Below, piece after piece: positions 43,183-51,660 of a stretch of 64,000 nucleotides of DNA. The position numbers and the translations under genes are program-made. The stretch is from Blastomonas sp. SL216. GTDB lineage: Bacteria > Pseudomonadota > Alphaproteobacteria > Sphingomonadales > Sphingomonadaceae. The number at the start of each line of letters is the position of its first letter. The first letter of the stretch is position 1. Location: contig CP113055.1 in NCBI GenBank assembly GCA_026625625.1, positions 1,738,501-1,802,500 on the forward strand, given 5' to 3'. Under the pieces are notes generated by a model. The model saw only the letters and a program-made list of their open reading frames with translations. It had not been told where the DNA came from and ran no database searches.

Positions 43183-44529
43183 CTAGCTTCCGGCAGCAGC
43201 TGGGACCGCGGCGTCTTCCTTCTCTTTCTTGGCCTCGGCTTCCGCTTCGATCAGCGCTGCAAGCGCATTCGCTTGGGTTCGCCGCTCGACTTCGCGTTTG
43301 CTTGCGTTGGTCTCCTGGTCGCGCAGTTCGATACCGGCGGCGACCGCCGCGTCTACCACCCCTGCCAACGCGTCCGCGCCGCCGGTGCTGGTGTATCCGA
43401 TCGACATCACCTCACCTGTTTGAGCGAAGGTCGCCGCGACTGCGCGCGATCCAAACATGCCGCTACCGTCGAAGGCGATTTTCTTCAGCGTTCCAATCTG
43501 CGGCACTTTTACCGTTGCCTTGGCCTTGGTGTCTTCATAGGCCGAGAGAGCAAGCGGTTGCTCGTCCTCGGAGAGGTTACCAGCCGAGAACGCTGATCGG
43601 GGTTCAAGCTTGACGGTGACCGCGCCCGGATCACGATAGATCAGCGCGCGCCGTTCGGTCGTCGGGGTAGGCCTTGCGTCGCGTCCGGTCGCCGAGGCCA
43701 CCGAAGCCTTGAAGTCTAGCACCTGCCCGTAACCGACCAAATCGAGCGCCGCCTGCAACGCCGGCTCCTCCAAATCCTCGAACCAGACGGTGAGATCAGC
43801 TTTGGTGGGGCTGGGCAAATTGGTGTCGGATCGAGGATCGATCGCGGCAGTCGGTGTCCAGATCGCCGGGTCGGGGCTGACTGTCAAACGCGAGAGCGTA
43901 TCGGCAAGAGCCGCTTCGGTGCGGGTGATCTGCATGAGCAGGTTCTTCGATGCCCCGTCATCAATCAAGCTCTGCTTGAGGCGCGTCAAAGCCGTCTCCA
44001 GCCCCGCCTTTTGGGAAAGCAGCCTGACAATCTCATTCTTGCACTGGATGGGTTTGAAGTCCGGTTTTCCGTCAGCCGCAGCCGCAGCTACTGGCAAAGC
44101 CAACGGCACGCCCATCGCGGTGGTAACGGCGAATGTCGCCGCCTTGATCACCGCGGCGGCAATCTTTCCACCCTGCCCGGTTGAAGAGGCATTGAAGCTC
44201 TTTATTGTGCCATTGTCATGGAATTCCAGCTTGATTTCCCGATCGACCAGCAAGTTGCCCTTCGGATTGACCTTGATCTGTGCGCCGCGGACATAGACCG
44301 GCTTGATCGCCGTTACGGTGTCCATCGCAAACCCTACACCCTGCGCATTTGGGCAAGCCGTAATCATGTGGCTGACCGCAAATCCGATCTTCACCTCGGG
44401 CAGGTGGTAATCGAGGGTCAGTTCTTCGGCTTCACTTTCCGCTTTCGGTTTCGTTCCGGCATGGGCCGGAGTGAACCACACCAGGCTCGCCGTGGAAAGT
44501 ATCGCGGCGATGACATTCGATTTGCGCAT
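43183..44529 (-). CDS. Exported protein of unknown function in protease operon
   Basis: About 448 residues from ATG 44529. A signal peptide (MRKSNVIAAILSTASLVWFT, cleavage near AHA-GTK) precedes a mature domain beginning ELTLDYHLPEVKIGFAVSHM, with beta-rich stretches later. A possible helical segment appears around IAAAVIKAATFAVTTAMGVP. The C-terminus is a charged coiled coil (ETNASKREVERRTQANAL, then EAEAEAKKEKED). I do not recognise the family. It is the first gene of the protease operon and is divergent from the Crp-type gene. Confidence 0.65.
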   Translation of the reverse strand: MRKSNVIAAILSTASLVWFTPAHAGTKPKAESEAEELTLDYHLPEVKIGFAVSHMITACPNAQGVGFAMDTVTAIKPVYVRGAQIKVNPKGNLLVDREIKLEFHDNGTIKSFNASSTGQGGKIAAAVIKAATFAVTTAMGVPLALPVAAAAADGKPDFKPIQCKNEIVRLLSQKAGLETALTRLKQSLIDDGASKNLLMQITRTEAALADTLSRLTVSPDPAIWTPTAAIDPRSDTNLPSPTKADLTVWFEDLEEPALQAALDLVGYGQVLDFKASVASATGRDARPTPTTERRALIYRDPGAVTVKLEPRSAFSAGNLSEDEQPLALSAYEDTKAKATVKVPQIGTLKKIAFDGSGMFGSRAVAATFAQTGEVMSIGYTSTGGADALAGVVDAAVAAGIELRDQETNASKREVERRTQANALAALIEAEAEAKKEKEDAAVPAAAGS

Positions 44530-44713
44530 TGGTGTTGCTCCTGAGTATGTTGCGGCATGCATCGGATCATCTGGAGGCGATCAGCCAGACCCGAAAACAC
44601 GGGTGCCATTTCTGAGGGAGCTTCGCGCGTGATCTTCGTCACGCTTGCCGCTCCCTTGGGCATTTTCGCCATCAGCCGCAGAACCCATGCATTGCCTGCA
44701 GCCAGGACCCCCT

Positions 44714-45367
44714 ATGGACCGGGTTGAGCGACTGGCCGCGCTCGCGTCCTTCTTTGCGTGCAGCGCAGCGGAGGCGGAGCGGCTCAACGATGCCATGGCC
44801 TTCGTGACCTACCCCCATGGCCAGAAGCTGATCCATCAGGGCGATCTTGGCGCAAAGGTTTGGATCGTGCTTGCGGGGCAGGCGCAATTGCAGGTGATTG
44901 GCGGCGACGGACAGGTACAACTGCTGATGGCGCATGGCCCGGGTGAGTTGTTCGGCGCGCTGCCGCATGAACGCGTGTTCGTGTCTGATGTCGTCGCGCG
45001 GGATCGGATCGCGGTGCTCGAGGTTGCGACATCGCGCCTAGCCCGGTTGGTGCAGGAGGAAGCGCGGATCGGCAGCGGGCTGGCAATGATCCTGGCACGC
45101 CAATATCACGCTGCGCTCGACCGGATGGCGGCGCGCATCACCCTGTCGGCCACGGGCCGGGTCTACTCGGAACTGCTCAACGCGGCAGGCGATGGCGACA
45201 CCATCGCTCCGCCACCGGTGGTCGCAGCGCTCGGCCTGATGGCACAGACCACCCGCGAAACCGCATCCCGCGCGATCAACGGGTTGATGCGCCGCGGCAT
45301 TGTGCGGCGTGATGCGGGCCGACTGACGATCGTCTCCCGCAAGTTGCTTGAGGACATGATCATCTAG
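44714..45367 (+). CDS. Crp/Fnr-family transcription regulator
   Basis: About 217 residues from ATG 44714 (MDRVERLAALASFFACSAAE). A cyclic-nucleotide-binding-type beta-roll spans residues ~15-120 (KLIHQGDLGAKVWIVLAGQA, then GPGELFGALP). The C-terminal Crp-type HTH reads VVAALGLMAQTTRETASRAINGLMRRGIVRRD. No Fnr cysteine set is present, so it is not an oxygen sensor of the Fnr type; key cAMP contacts are only partly matched. It is divergent from the exported-protein/protease operon and convergent with the TPR/SLOG gene, so it is a plausible local regulator. Confidence 0.88.
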   Translation: MDRVERLAALASFFACSAAEAERLNDAMAFVTYPHGQKLIHQGDLGAKVWIVLAGQAQLQVIGGDGQVQLLMAHGPGELFGALPHERVFVSDVVARDRIAVLEVATSRLARLVQEEARIGSGLAMILARQYHAALDRMAARITLSATGRVYSELLNAAGDGDTIAPPPVVAALGLMAQTTRETASRAINGLMRRGIVRRDAGRLTIVSRKLLEDMII

Positions 45368-45400
45368 AGCAGAACACGTTTTCGGCACGATGATACTTGG

Positions 45401-46828
45401 CTAGAGCACGCTCCAGATAGGCTCGCGGCCCGATGTCAGAGGCAGTTCGCCCAGTTCTTCCACTGCAGCGTCCCACCCGGCCCGGACCAATGCCATCGCG
45501 GTGGCTTCATCGCTGACCACCGCGCCGGGATTCGCAACCGCTGCAAGCGCGGCTGCGCGCTGCAAGAGAGGCGCAGGAGCCTGATCCGGATCACATGGCG
45601 CCAAGATTATGGCCACCCGGGCGCTATCGCCGGCACTGGCGAGACGCCTTGCTTCGGTCGCTGCCGATAAAAGATCAGCGTGAATCGACCATGTCGCTTC
45701 GTCCGCCCAGACCACGGTCTGTAAACGTTGACGCTTAACACCTTGGCCTTTCTTCGATCCAGCCAACCGCGTTCCCTCGATGATCGTGAGCGAACGCCCG
45801 CCATCGCGCCACGATGCCAGTTGCGGACGCAAGCTCTCCCCCTGGCCGACCACGGTGACCGCACAGGCCTGGCTGGCAAGCACCTGGGCGTTACGCACCG
45901 CGCGCCCCATCGCGACGTAATCTGCATATTCCACCGCCAGCGGGAGCGAAGGATCGGCCAGGCCATAGACAGTCGTGGTGGTGGCCTGCGCCAGTGCCCA
46001 ATCGAACCGGCCTGTCCAGTGTTCGCCAAAAGCCGCGACTGACAGCTGGCGGAACTGGTCGATAGGATATGGCAGCACGACGTGCAGTTCTGCGGCAGGG
46101 CATTGTGCATCGCGCCAAGAGATAAAGGCCTCTGCGAACAGCAGGTCGGCCCCGGCAGCCAAAGCGCCAAATGCAAAGCCCGGACGCTCGCTGGCGATGA
46201 ACTGCGCGATCCCCGCTGCGACGGCGGAGTCATCCGGGTCGAGACCGGCGATGCCGCTGAAATGGACGCTGGGCGGCGGACGGTGCGCATCGAGCCACGC
46301 TGCATCCCAGCCCTTTTCGGCGATGATCAGCGCGAATTGTACAATTGTTGCGGCGTGATCCTCCCAGGCATGCGGCTGGCGGGCGATGGCCTTGCGCAGC
46401 GCAGCGCGCGCCTCGACCTCCTGGTCAAGCAGCAGCAACGCCTCAGCCCGCGTCGCCTCGCGCCAATATGGGGTTTCGCCCTCCATGGGATTGGCAGCCA
46501 TCAGATCGAGCACATCTTGTGCAAAGCGTCTGGCCTGCGCGGGTTTGCCAGCGAACAGCGAGAGCGATGCGGCGTTTATCAGCGGATAGCTCGAGCCGGC
46601 AATGGCTGCAGCCTTGGCGTAAAGCTGCGCCGACTGATCGAACAGGCGCGCCTGCTCTGGCCCTGCCCCTGCCCGTTTGGCCCGATCTTTGACAAGCCGC
46701 GCCTGCAGGCTGAGTGCTTTGGGATCGCTTGCGGAGTCGAGCAGGCCATACTGCGCCATCAGCGTCCACGCCCGCTCCGGCGAACCGGAACGGGCGAGGC
46801 GCAGAATCTGGGTGTAGGGGGTTAGCAA
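45401..46828 (-). CDS. TPR protein with SLOG-like nucleotide-binding segment
   Basis: 475 residues from TTG 46828, behind AGGA at good spacing. Residues ~1-170 are TPR-like helical repeats (PYTQILRLARSGSPERAWTL; NAASLSLFAGKPAQARRFAQ; EALLLLDQEVEARAALRKAI). Residues ~215-300 contain FAFGALAAGADLLFAEAFIS, then AELHVVLPYPIDQFRQLSVA. This is the GxxxGAD...E pattern of SLOG-type domains found with TRAFs-binding/DUF4071 proteins. A Rossmann-like C-terminus follows. It ends an operon that begins with a TIR protein. Function inferred: sensor of a nucleotide signal. Confidence 0.78.
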   Translation of the reverse strand: MLTPYTQILRLARSGSPERAWTLMAQYGLLDSASDPKALSLQARLVKDRAKRAGAGPEQARLFDQSAQLYAKAAAIAGSSYPLINAASLSLFAGKPAQARRFAQDVLDLMAANPMEGETPYWREATRAEALLLLDQEVEARAALRKAIARQPHAWEDHAATIVQFALIIAEKGWDAAWLDAHRPPPSVHFSGIAGLDPDDSAVAAGIAQFIASERPGFAFGALAAGADLLFAEAFISWRDAQCPAAELHVVLPYPIDQFRQLSVAAFGEHWTGRFDWALAQATTTTVYGLADPSLPLAVEYADYVAMGRAVRNAQVLASQACAVTVVGQGESLRPQLASWRDGGRSLTIIEGTRLAGSKKGQGVKRQRLQTVVWADEATWSIHADLLSAATEARRLASAGDSARVAIILAPCDPDQAPAPLLQRAAALAAVANPGAVVSDEATAMALVRAGWDAAVEELGELPLTSGREPIWSVL

Positions 46829-46847
46829 GGGGTTGAAAGTCCTGTTC

Positions 46848-47516
46848 TCAGAGGAATTCGATCATGCTGGCCCCGTTGGGCGGGTGAATGCCGCCGTGAC
46901 CGAACATCACAAGGCTACTCTGATTTGAAGCAGGTTGGAGAGGACGGCGTGGCTTCTTGAAGACGGGTGATCTGCCATCGTCGGAGTCAACGAAATCGAA
47001 CACGATTGGGAAGCGCGTCATGATCGCCGCTCCAGACGACGACCCAAGTTCGCGTAAGGCACTCTCACCGTCGACATCAAATGAACACACGGTGTGGTAA
47101 TTGCTGCTTGGCAGCTTGTGACGTTTCAAGTTCTTTATGATCGGTGCGGATGGCTGGCCCCTGATTGCCATTGGAGCCACGATATTCTCGCCAAAATATG
47201 TTGTGGTTTCATGAAAAGAACCAACTGTGCCACCATTTTCCGCTTCCTCCGCATGGCTGTGATCACCGCTGATTGCTACGAACACCAAACAGGGTTGCTT
47301 GGCGGCAAATGCCATGTCGATCCCGCCGACACAGTGGATGGGTGGAGCGATTTCCCAGGAATCTTCTACCTTGCCCTGCTCGATCTCATCCCAAGCCTCC
47401 ATCCGATTGCCCGGCGTCTTGCGCTTAAGGACCGTTCTGACCTTCGCGTAACCGTCGTCTCCGTTGCCAAGCATAAACAGAAAAATGTCGCTGTGGGCCT
47501 GTTCATTCTCACTCAT
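46848..47516 (-). CDS. Unknown protein between TIR and TPR/SLOG genes
   Basis: 222 residues from ATG 47516, three bases after the TIR gene stop; a GTG directly precedes it. It is soluble and without a signal peptide. Segments that stand out are DIFLFMLGNGDDGYAKVRTV near the N-terminus, CVGGIDMAFAAKQPCLVFVA with a following GDHSHAEEAENGG, and MIEFL at the end. The order of beta and alpha elements could fit a nucleotide- or ligand-binding fold, but I recognise no family. Its tight place in the operon suggests it works with the TIR protein. Confidence 0.68.
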   Translation of the reverse strand: MSENEQAHSDIFLFMLGNGDDGYAKVRTVLKRKTPGNRMEAWDEIEQGKVEDSWEIAPPIHCVGGIDMAFAAKQPCLVFVAISGDHSHAEEAENGGTVGSFHETTTYFGENIVAPMAIRGQPSAPIIKNLKRHKLPSSNYHTVCSFDVDGESALRELGSSSGAAIMTRFPIVFDFVDSDDGRSPVFKKPRRPLQPASNQSSLVMFGHGGIHPPNGASMIEFL

Positions 47517-47519
47517 CAC

Positions 47520-49097
47520 TCACTCCTCCAACCGCTTGCGAAAATTCACGAGGTTTGATCGCCAATCCGCACGTTCCGGATCGAGCCGCGTCAGCTCCCG
47601 TGCGATTCCCAAAGCCCTGAAGAGCATCGCGCGCCTAATCGGCGGCGCTTCGAAAGACGCGAGGTAACCATAGATCTCCATCTGCTGCGACCGGATCTTG
47701 CGATTATTTGGGTTCTCGGAGGCAAGCTGGTCCGCCAGCCTCAATGCCTGACGCCGAACGCTGCTAGCATCTTCGCGCCGTCCGGCCTGCTCCAGCGCGA
47801 CGCTCTGCCACATCAGGTTGAAGACCAGATCATAAGGCGCGCGCGAGGCAACCTCGTCATTGCCAGCCAACCGCTCGCCGAGTTCGACCGCAATCCGGCA
47901 CTTTTCGAGCGTTGCGTCGTCGACCGCTTTGGCTAGAGCGTCGATAGCGCACAGGTTGCCAGCGACCAGGGCCGTGGTGCGCCGCCATTCGGGATTGCGA
48001 CTTCTCCACGCCCGAACGCCGGATAGCAGCCCCCAACTCTGGCGAAGCTCTGCCTCGGCCTGTGCACCATTCCCCTCGGCTTGGGACAGAATTGCTAGAC
48101 GATTGAGGCTTAGAGCATGATCGAACCGGCGCTCCGGATCGCCTGGCGCTGCGTCCAGCAGGCTCAGCGTTGCACGCGCCCGTTCGCTGAGATTGCGCCG
48201 CGCCAAGGCATAGTTTTTGCGGAATATGGCATCCTCGCCGAGCCTGCCCACCACCCGCGCACGCCGTTCAAGGCTGTCGGGCGAGAGCGCAGTCAGATTC
48301 TGCTGCCCTTCGTAATAGGCAAGCGCGCGCTGGTTCACGCGAGTCATCACGGCGACTCCCGCCGCGCCATCGAGATCTTCGCGCAGATCCGTCAGCATAT
48401 ATTCGATCAGCCCTTCGGCCGCAGCCTGCTGGCGTTGCGCTTCGCCGCGCGCTTGAAGGGCGATTACTGTCATCACCGCCATCATTAAGGCAATTGCGCA
48501 GGCCAGCCCCGTGACGGCCATCACGCGCCGTATCTGCCTTTGGCTGTCGCGCTGCACCAGCGCATCGAGCGGTACGTCCATGACGCCGGCCACCACCTTG
48601 AGGAAGCCGAGGCGATAGCCGTCGCCTTCCTTGCGCAGGTCAGCCGCCAGGGGTTCGCCGCCATGATGGAGGGCCGCGGGGAAGGCGTCCTCAGGCTCGC
48701 CGCAAAGCAGCGCCGCCAGGATCGGGCGATCGGGATGCAGTTCCCGGAACAGCGCGATTTCGCGCGCCACCCAGCGCGAGACCCCGGCATCGGGCGAGCA
48801 CAGCACGATCAGCGCCTGCGAGGCTGCGAGCGCCTTGCGCACGCTGGCCGATAGGTCGGTTGCGGCGGGGAAGTCCTCACGATCGCGAAAGATCGCTCCG
48901 ATCCGGCCATCGTCCCCCGCCGGGCGCATGTGACGCGGCAGGCGATAGCTTTCCAATTTGCGGTGCAGCCGTTGGGCCGCGGTGATATCCGCGTGGCTAT
49001 AGCTCAGAAATGCCCGAAAGGACGGCGTAGCCGCGCTCCTCCCGTCGCTTGCCTCCACGCATCTGCCCCCCAAGCGCGACGACAAACCCAATGTCAT
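47520..49097 (-). CDS. TIR-transmembrane-TPR protein
   Basis: 525 residues. A TIR domain (bacterial TIR_2 type) covers ~27-150: FRAFLSYSHADITAAQRLHR, IFRDREDFPAATDLSASVRK, then ALIVLCSPDAGVSRWVAREI with E113 as the candidate catalytic Glu. One membrane helix (~192-215, VMAVTGLACAIALMMAVMTV) puts TIR in the cytoplasm and a TPR-like helical region (~240-525, for example ALSLNRLAILSQAEGNGAQA) on the other side. TIR domains of this kind can cleave NAD+ or make cyclic ADP-ribose signals. It is the first gene of a three-gene operon with an SLOG-like partner, as in Thoeris-type logic. Confidence 0.88.
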   Translation of the reverse strand: MTLGLSSRLGGRCVEASDGRSAATPSFRAFLSYSHADITAAQRLHRKLESYRLPRHMRPAGDDGRIGAIFRDREDFPAATDLSASVRKALAASQALIVLCSPDAGVSRWVAREIALFRELHPDRPILAALLCGEPEDAFPAALHHGGEPLAADLRKEGDGYRLGFLKVVAGVMDVPLDALVQRDSQRQIRRVMAVTGLACAIALMMAVMTVIALQARGEAQRQQAAAEGLIEYMLTDLREDLDGAAGVAVMTRVNQRALAYYEGQQNLTALSPDSLERRARVVGRLGEDAIFRKNYALARRNLSERARATLSLLDAAPGDPERRFDHALSLNRLAILSQAEGNGAQAEAELRQSWGLLSGVRAWRSRNPEWRRTTALVAGNLCAIDALAKAVDDATLEKCRIAVELGERLAGNDEVASRAPYDLVFNLMWQSVALEQAGRREDASSVRRQALRLADQLASENPNNRKIRSQQMEIYGYLASFEAPPIRRAMLFRALGIARELTRLDPERADWRSNLVNFRKRLEE

Positions 49098-49299
49098 CGA
49101 GTGACCATGAATGCTAACTCATCTGAGTCCTTAATGCTACATGCGTGGCGACACGTTAGGCTTCAAGATCGCTTCGATCGATGACCGTCTCGGCGACGGC
49201 CAACGTAGCCCGGACGACGCCATTTAAAGGGCAAATGATGAGGAGGGCTACGAGGATGGTATCCAAAGCGATGCCATCGCGCGAGCGGCAGCTTTCGGG

Positions 49300-49364
49300 A
49301 TGTCCGCTTTTGGGATTGGCTGTTCACCCGGCCAATGGCCGAAATTAGGGCGCAAAGCGGACAT
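49300..49364. repeat. Long-spaced 11-bp inverted repeat
   Basis: ATGTCCGCTTT (49300-49310) and AAAGCGGACAT (49354-49364) are perfect inverted copies with a 43-base spacer. They lie in the 304-bp gap between the TIR gene and the nucleotidyltransferase-HEPN gene. They could be ends of a small dispersed repeat or a large hairpin between transcripts. The rest of the gap shows no gene. Confidence 0.5.
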
Positions 49365-49401
49365 CATCAATCCAAACTTGCACATGAGGTAGCTTGTCAA
49401 A

Positions 49402-50328
49402 TCAGGCTGTACTGGTCGCCGCTGCCAGTTTTTCAATCCGCGCAGAACATATGGCATGCACAGCACGGCCCAGTTCCTCGACGCACCCGCCGAGCCAGAG
49501 CAGCTCTTCTTCGGTGATACGATAATGCTTCGAGTAGCGCGCCTTCACATAGGCCTCTTTGAGCTTCTCGAACCGGGCGCGGTCGATGCGCGTGTCGCGG
49601 GGCCAAGCATCGACCAAACGCATATCGATACGCTCGGCCTGGGCACGAAGGAAACCGAGATTATGCACGTGCGGCGTGTAGAAAGTGCAGACCAGCAGCA
49701 CGCAATGGTAAAGGCCTTCAGAGGTCTGGTGCAGGTCAAACGCCGCCTGCTTGTGGTACCCCTTGCCGATCAGAAACTGCGCGCTCTCGAACCGCTTCAT
49801 TGAGTTCGGAAACCACTCGTCAAAATACTCCTGCGCCATCGCCAGCGCCTGCTCGGGCGTCTTGGGCTTGGGTGTGTGAAGTTCCCGCTCATCCGCCTCG
49901 TGCAAGGCTATGCCGTCCCTTGCCACGTCCATGAAGAAATAGCGGCCATGCGCCAGCCCGTCGTTCACCTCCTGTAGCGTGTGAACGATGAAGTTGACCG
50001 GCGTGTGCAGCGTCCGGTCGATGGCCAGCTCGCGGATAAGCCGGTCCTCAAGCTTCAGCCAGTAATCGACCCGCTCGGTGAGCCGCTTGTCGTTGACGAT
50101 GATCAGCAGATCGAAGTCGGAGCGATAGCCCTTGGCGGTGTGCGGCTCATCGACCCAGCCACCGCGCGCATAGCTGCCATAGAGGATCAGCTTCTCGATC
50201 CGGCCCTTCTTCTTCCATTTGTTCGTGGCGAGCGCGAGCGCGTCTTCGAACTCCTCGAAGATGATCTGCTTCACGCGCTCAAGCTCGCGCTGCTTGTTGG
50301 CAGGAAGATGATCGAGATCGGTTCGCAT
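49402..50328 (-). CDS. Fused nucleotidyltransferase-HEPN protein
   Basis: 308 residues from ATG 50328. The N-terminal MNT-type nucleotidyltransferase has KLILYGSYARGGWVD (G51-S52) and catalytic D71-x-D73 (RSDFDLLIIV), as in MntA-like antitoxins that add AMP to HEPN toxins. The C-terminal half (~170-308) is a HEPN-type helical domain (RFESAQFLIGKGYHKQAAFD, then HQTSEGLYHCVLLVC and HVHNLGFLRAQAE). In HepT-MntA these are two genes; here they are one chain. Possible roles are self-regulated RNase or tRNA/nucleotide modification in defence. Confidence 0.88.
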   Translation of the reverse strand: MRTDLDHLPANKQRELERVKQIIFEEFEDALALATNKWKKKGRIEKLILYGSYARGGWVDEPHTAKGYRSDFDLLIIVNDKRLTERVDYWLKLEDRLIRELAIDRTLHTPVNFIVHTLQEVNDGLAHGRYFFMDVARDGIALHEADERELHTPKPKTPEQALAMAQEYFDEWFPNSMKRFESAQFLIGKGYHKQAAFDLHQTSEGLYHCVLLVCTFYTPHVHNLGFLRAQAERIDMRLVDAWPRDTRIDRARFEKLKEAYVKARYSKHYRITEEELLWLGGCVEELGRAVHAICSARIEKLAAATSTA

Positions 50329-50393
50329 GGTCGTATCCCTTGTGAAAGGCCGAAGGGTTGAAGGCAAGAAAAGTCGCGCCCGGATCGGGGCCA

Positions 50394-51332
50394 TCAGGAT
50401 GGCGGCGACACCCTGAAATCCCAGACCGGGATGTTGAAGGCGCGGGCCTTGTCGACGAGATTGTCCTGGATGCCGGTGCCGGAGAAGACAACCAGCCCGA
50501 CCGGCATGGCCTCGATCATCCGGTCGTTGCGCTTGAAGGGCGCTGCCTTTTTGTGGCGGTTCCAGTCGGGCCGGAAGGCGACCTGGGGCACGCCGCGGGT
50601 TTCGGCCCAGCAGGCAGCGGCGCGTTCGGCGCCGGTGGGTGTGGCGCCATGGAGCAGGACCATGTCGGGATGCCGGGCATGGATCCGATCGAGCGCCGTC
50701 CAGATGTGCAGGTGATCGTTGCATGACGGACCGCCGCTGAACGCAACCCGGGTGCCGGCAGGCAGCAGTGCATTTGCCTTGTCGCGCAGGCGCTTGTCGA
50801 GGAAATCGCGGCTGTCGATCATCGATGCGGTGAGCGTCCGATGGTTGATACGAGAGCCGGTGCGCGGGGTCCAGGCCTTGCGCATATGGGTGCGGAACTG
50901 GCCGGCGGCCGCATCGCGGAAAAATTCCATGGTATCGCGCCGCTCGATCAGGGTGATGCCTTCGGCGATCGTGCGTTCGAGTTCGACCGAGCGGACCTCG
51001 CTTCCGTCCTGTTCGCGCTGCCGGGTGCGCTGGTCCTGTTCGTTGCGATCGAGTTCGATCTCGACGCGTTCGGCGGCGCGGTGGAAGATATTGACGAGAT
51101 TCCAGAGCAGGTTTTCGAGGTCCGGCTCGATCCTTGTGTCGGCAAGGCTTGCAATGAGCCCATCGAACATGTCGGCAACGGCACCTGTTGCCAGCCTTTC
51201 GTCGGGAAGCGGCCGTGGATCGGGTTCGTCCTCGAAGGGCCGATAGCCATAGAGCTGCATTTCCTGGAGCAGGAGTGCGCTCGGTCCGGTCTCGCCATCA
51301 TCATGGCCGTTGATGTCGGTATCGTATGTCAT
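50394..51332 (-). CDS. DUF2493 (YspA/SLOG-like) protein
   Basis: 312 residues from ATG 51332, behind GAGGAATATTC. The C-terminal third is the DUF2493 domain: RVAFSGGPSCNDHLHIWTAL, MVLLHGATPTGAERAAACWA, then VPQVAFRPDWNRHKKAAPFK and RNDRMIEAMPVGLVVFSG. This belongs to the SLOG superfamily, which binds nucleotides or related ligands. The N-terminal two thirds are helical. The gene is a standing member of the helicase/Toprim backbone of these elements; its ligand is unknown. Confidence 0.9.
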   Translation of the reverse strand: MTYDTDINGHDDGETGPSALLLQEMQLYGYRPFEDEPDPRPLPDERLATGAVADMFDGLIASLADTRIEPDLENLLWNLVNIFHRAAERVEIELDRNEQDQRTRQREQDGSEVRSVELERTIAEGITLIERRDTMEFFRDAAAGQFRTHMRKAWTPRTGSRINHRTLTASMIDSRDFLDKRLRDKANALLPAGTRVAFSGGPSCNDHLHIWTALDRIHARHPDMVLLHGATPTGAERAAACWAETRGVPQVAFRPDWNRHKKAAPFKRNDRMIEAMPVGLVVFSGTGIQDNLVDKARAFNIPVWDFRVSPPS

Positions 51333-51454
51333 GTGAATATTCCTCGGATGCAGGCAGGTCCGCGCCTCTCGCGGCCTTCGCAGCGACTGCCAGCGCCGCG
51401 CGGGGCGGGCCTGCACCTCGCGCGCAGCGCGCAGGCCGGAGCGAAGCGGAGGAT

Positions 51455-51592
51455 GGCGGGACCCGGGGCTATTTTGCCTCGCGATGCAAAGGGGCGAACG
51501 CCCCGGCGGAAAATAGCGCCGGGACCGCCATTGCCTGCCCGCACCTCGCGGCGCAGTCGCCTCCGGGCGAAGGCCAGGGGCGCAACGCCCCT
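51455..51592. promoter_or_regulatory. Nested GC-rich hairpins between DUF2493 and Toprim genes
   Basis: Outer arms around GGCTATTTTGCC (ending 51478) and GGAAAATAGC (from 51508) pair almost fully across 51455-51529, enclosing a perfect GGGGCG-AA-CGCCCC hairpin (51491-51504). A second hairpin, AGGGGCG-CAA-CGCCCCT, lies at 51576-51592. The 328-bp gap has no gene. These are strong candidates for a structured leader RNA or processing element. Confidence 0.55.
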
Positions 51593-51660
51593 GCATGCGG
51601 GTTTGAGACCGGCACGATGATGGCACGGCCAGGAAGATGACGGCCTGCCGGCAAGCGTGG

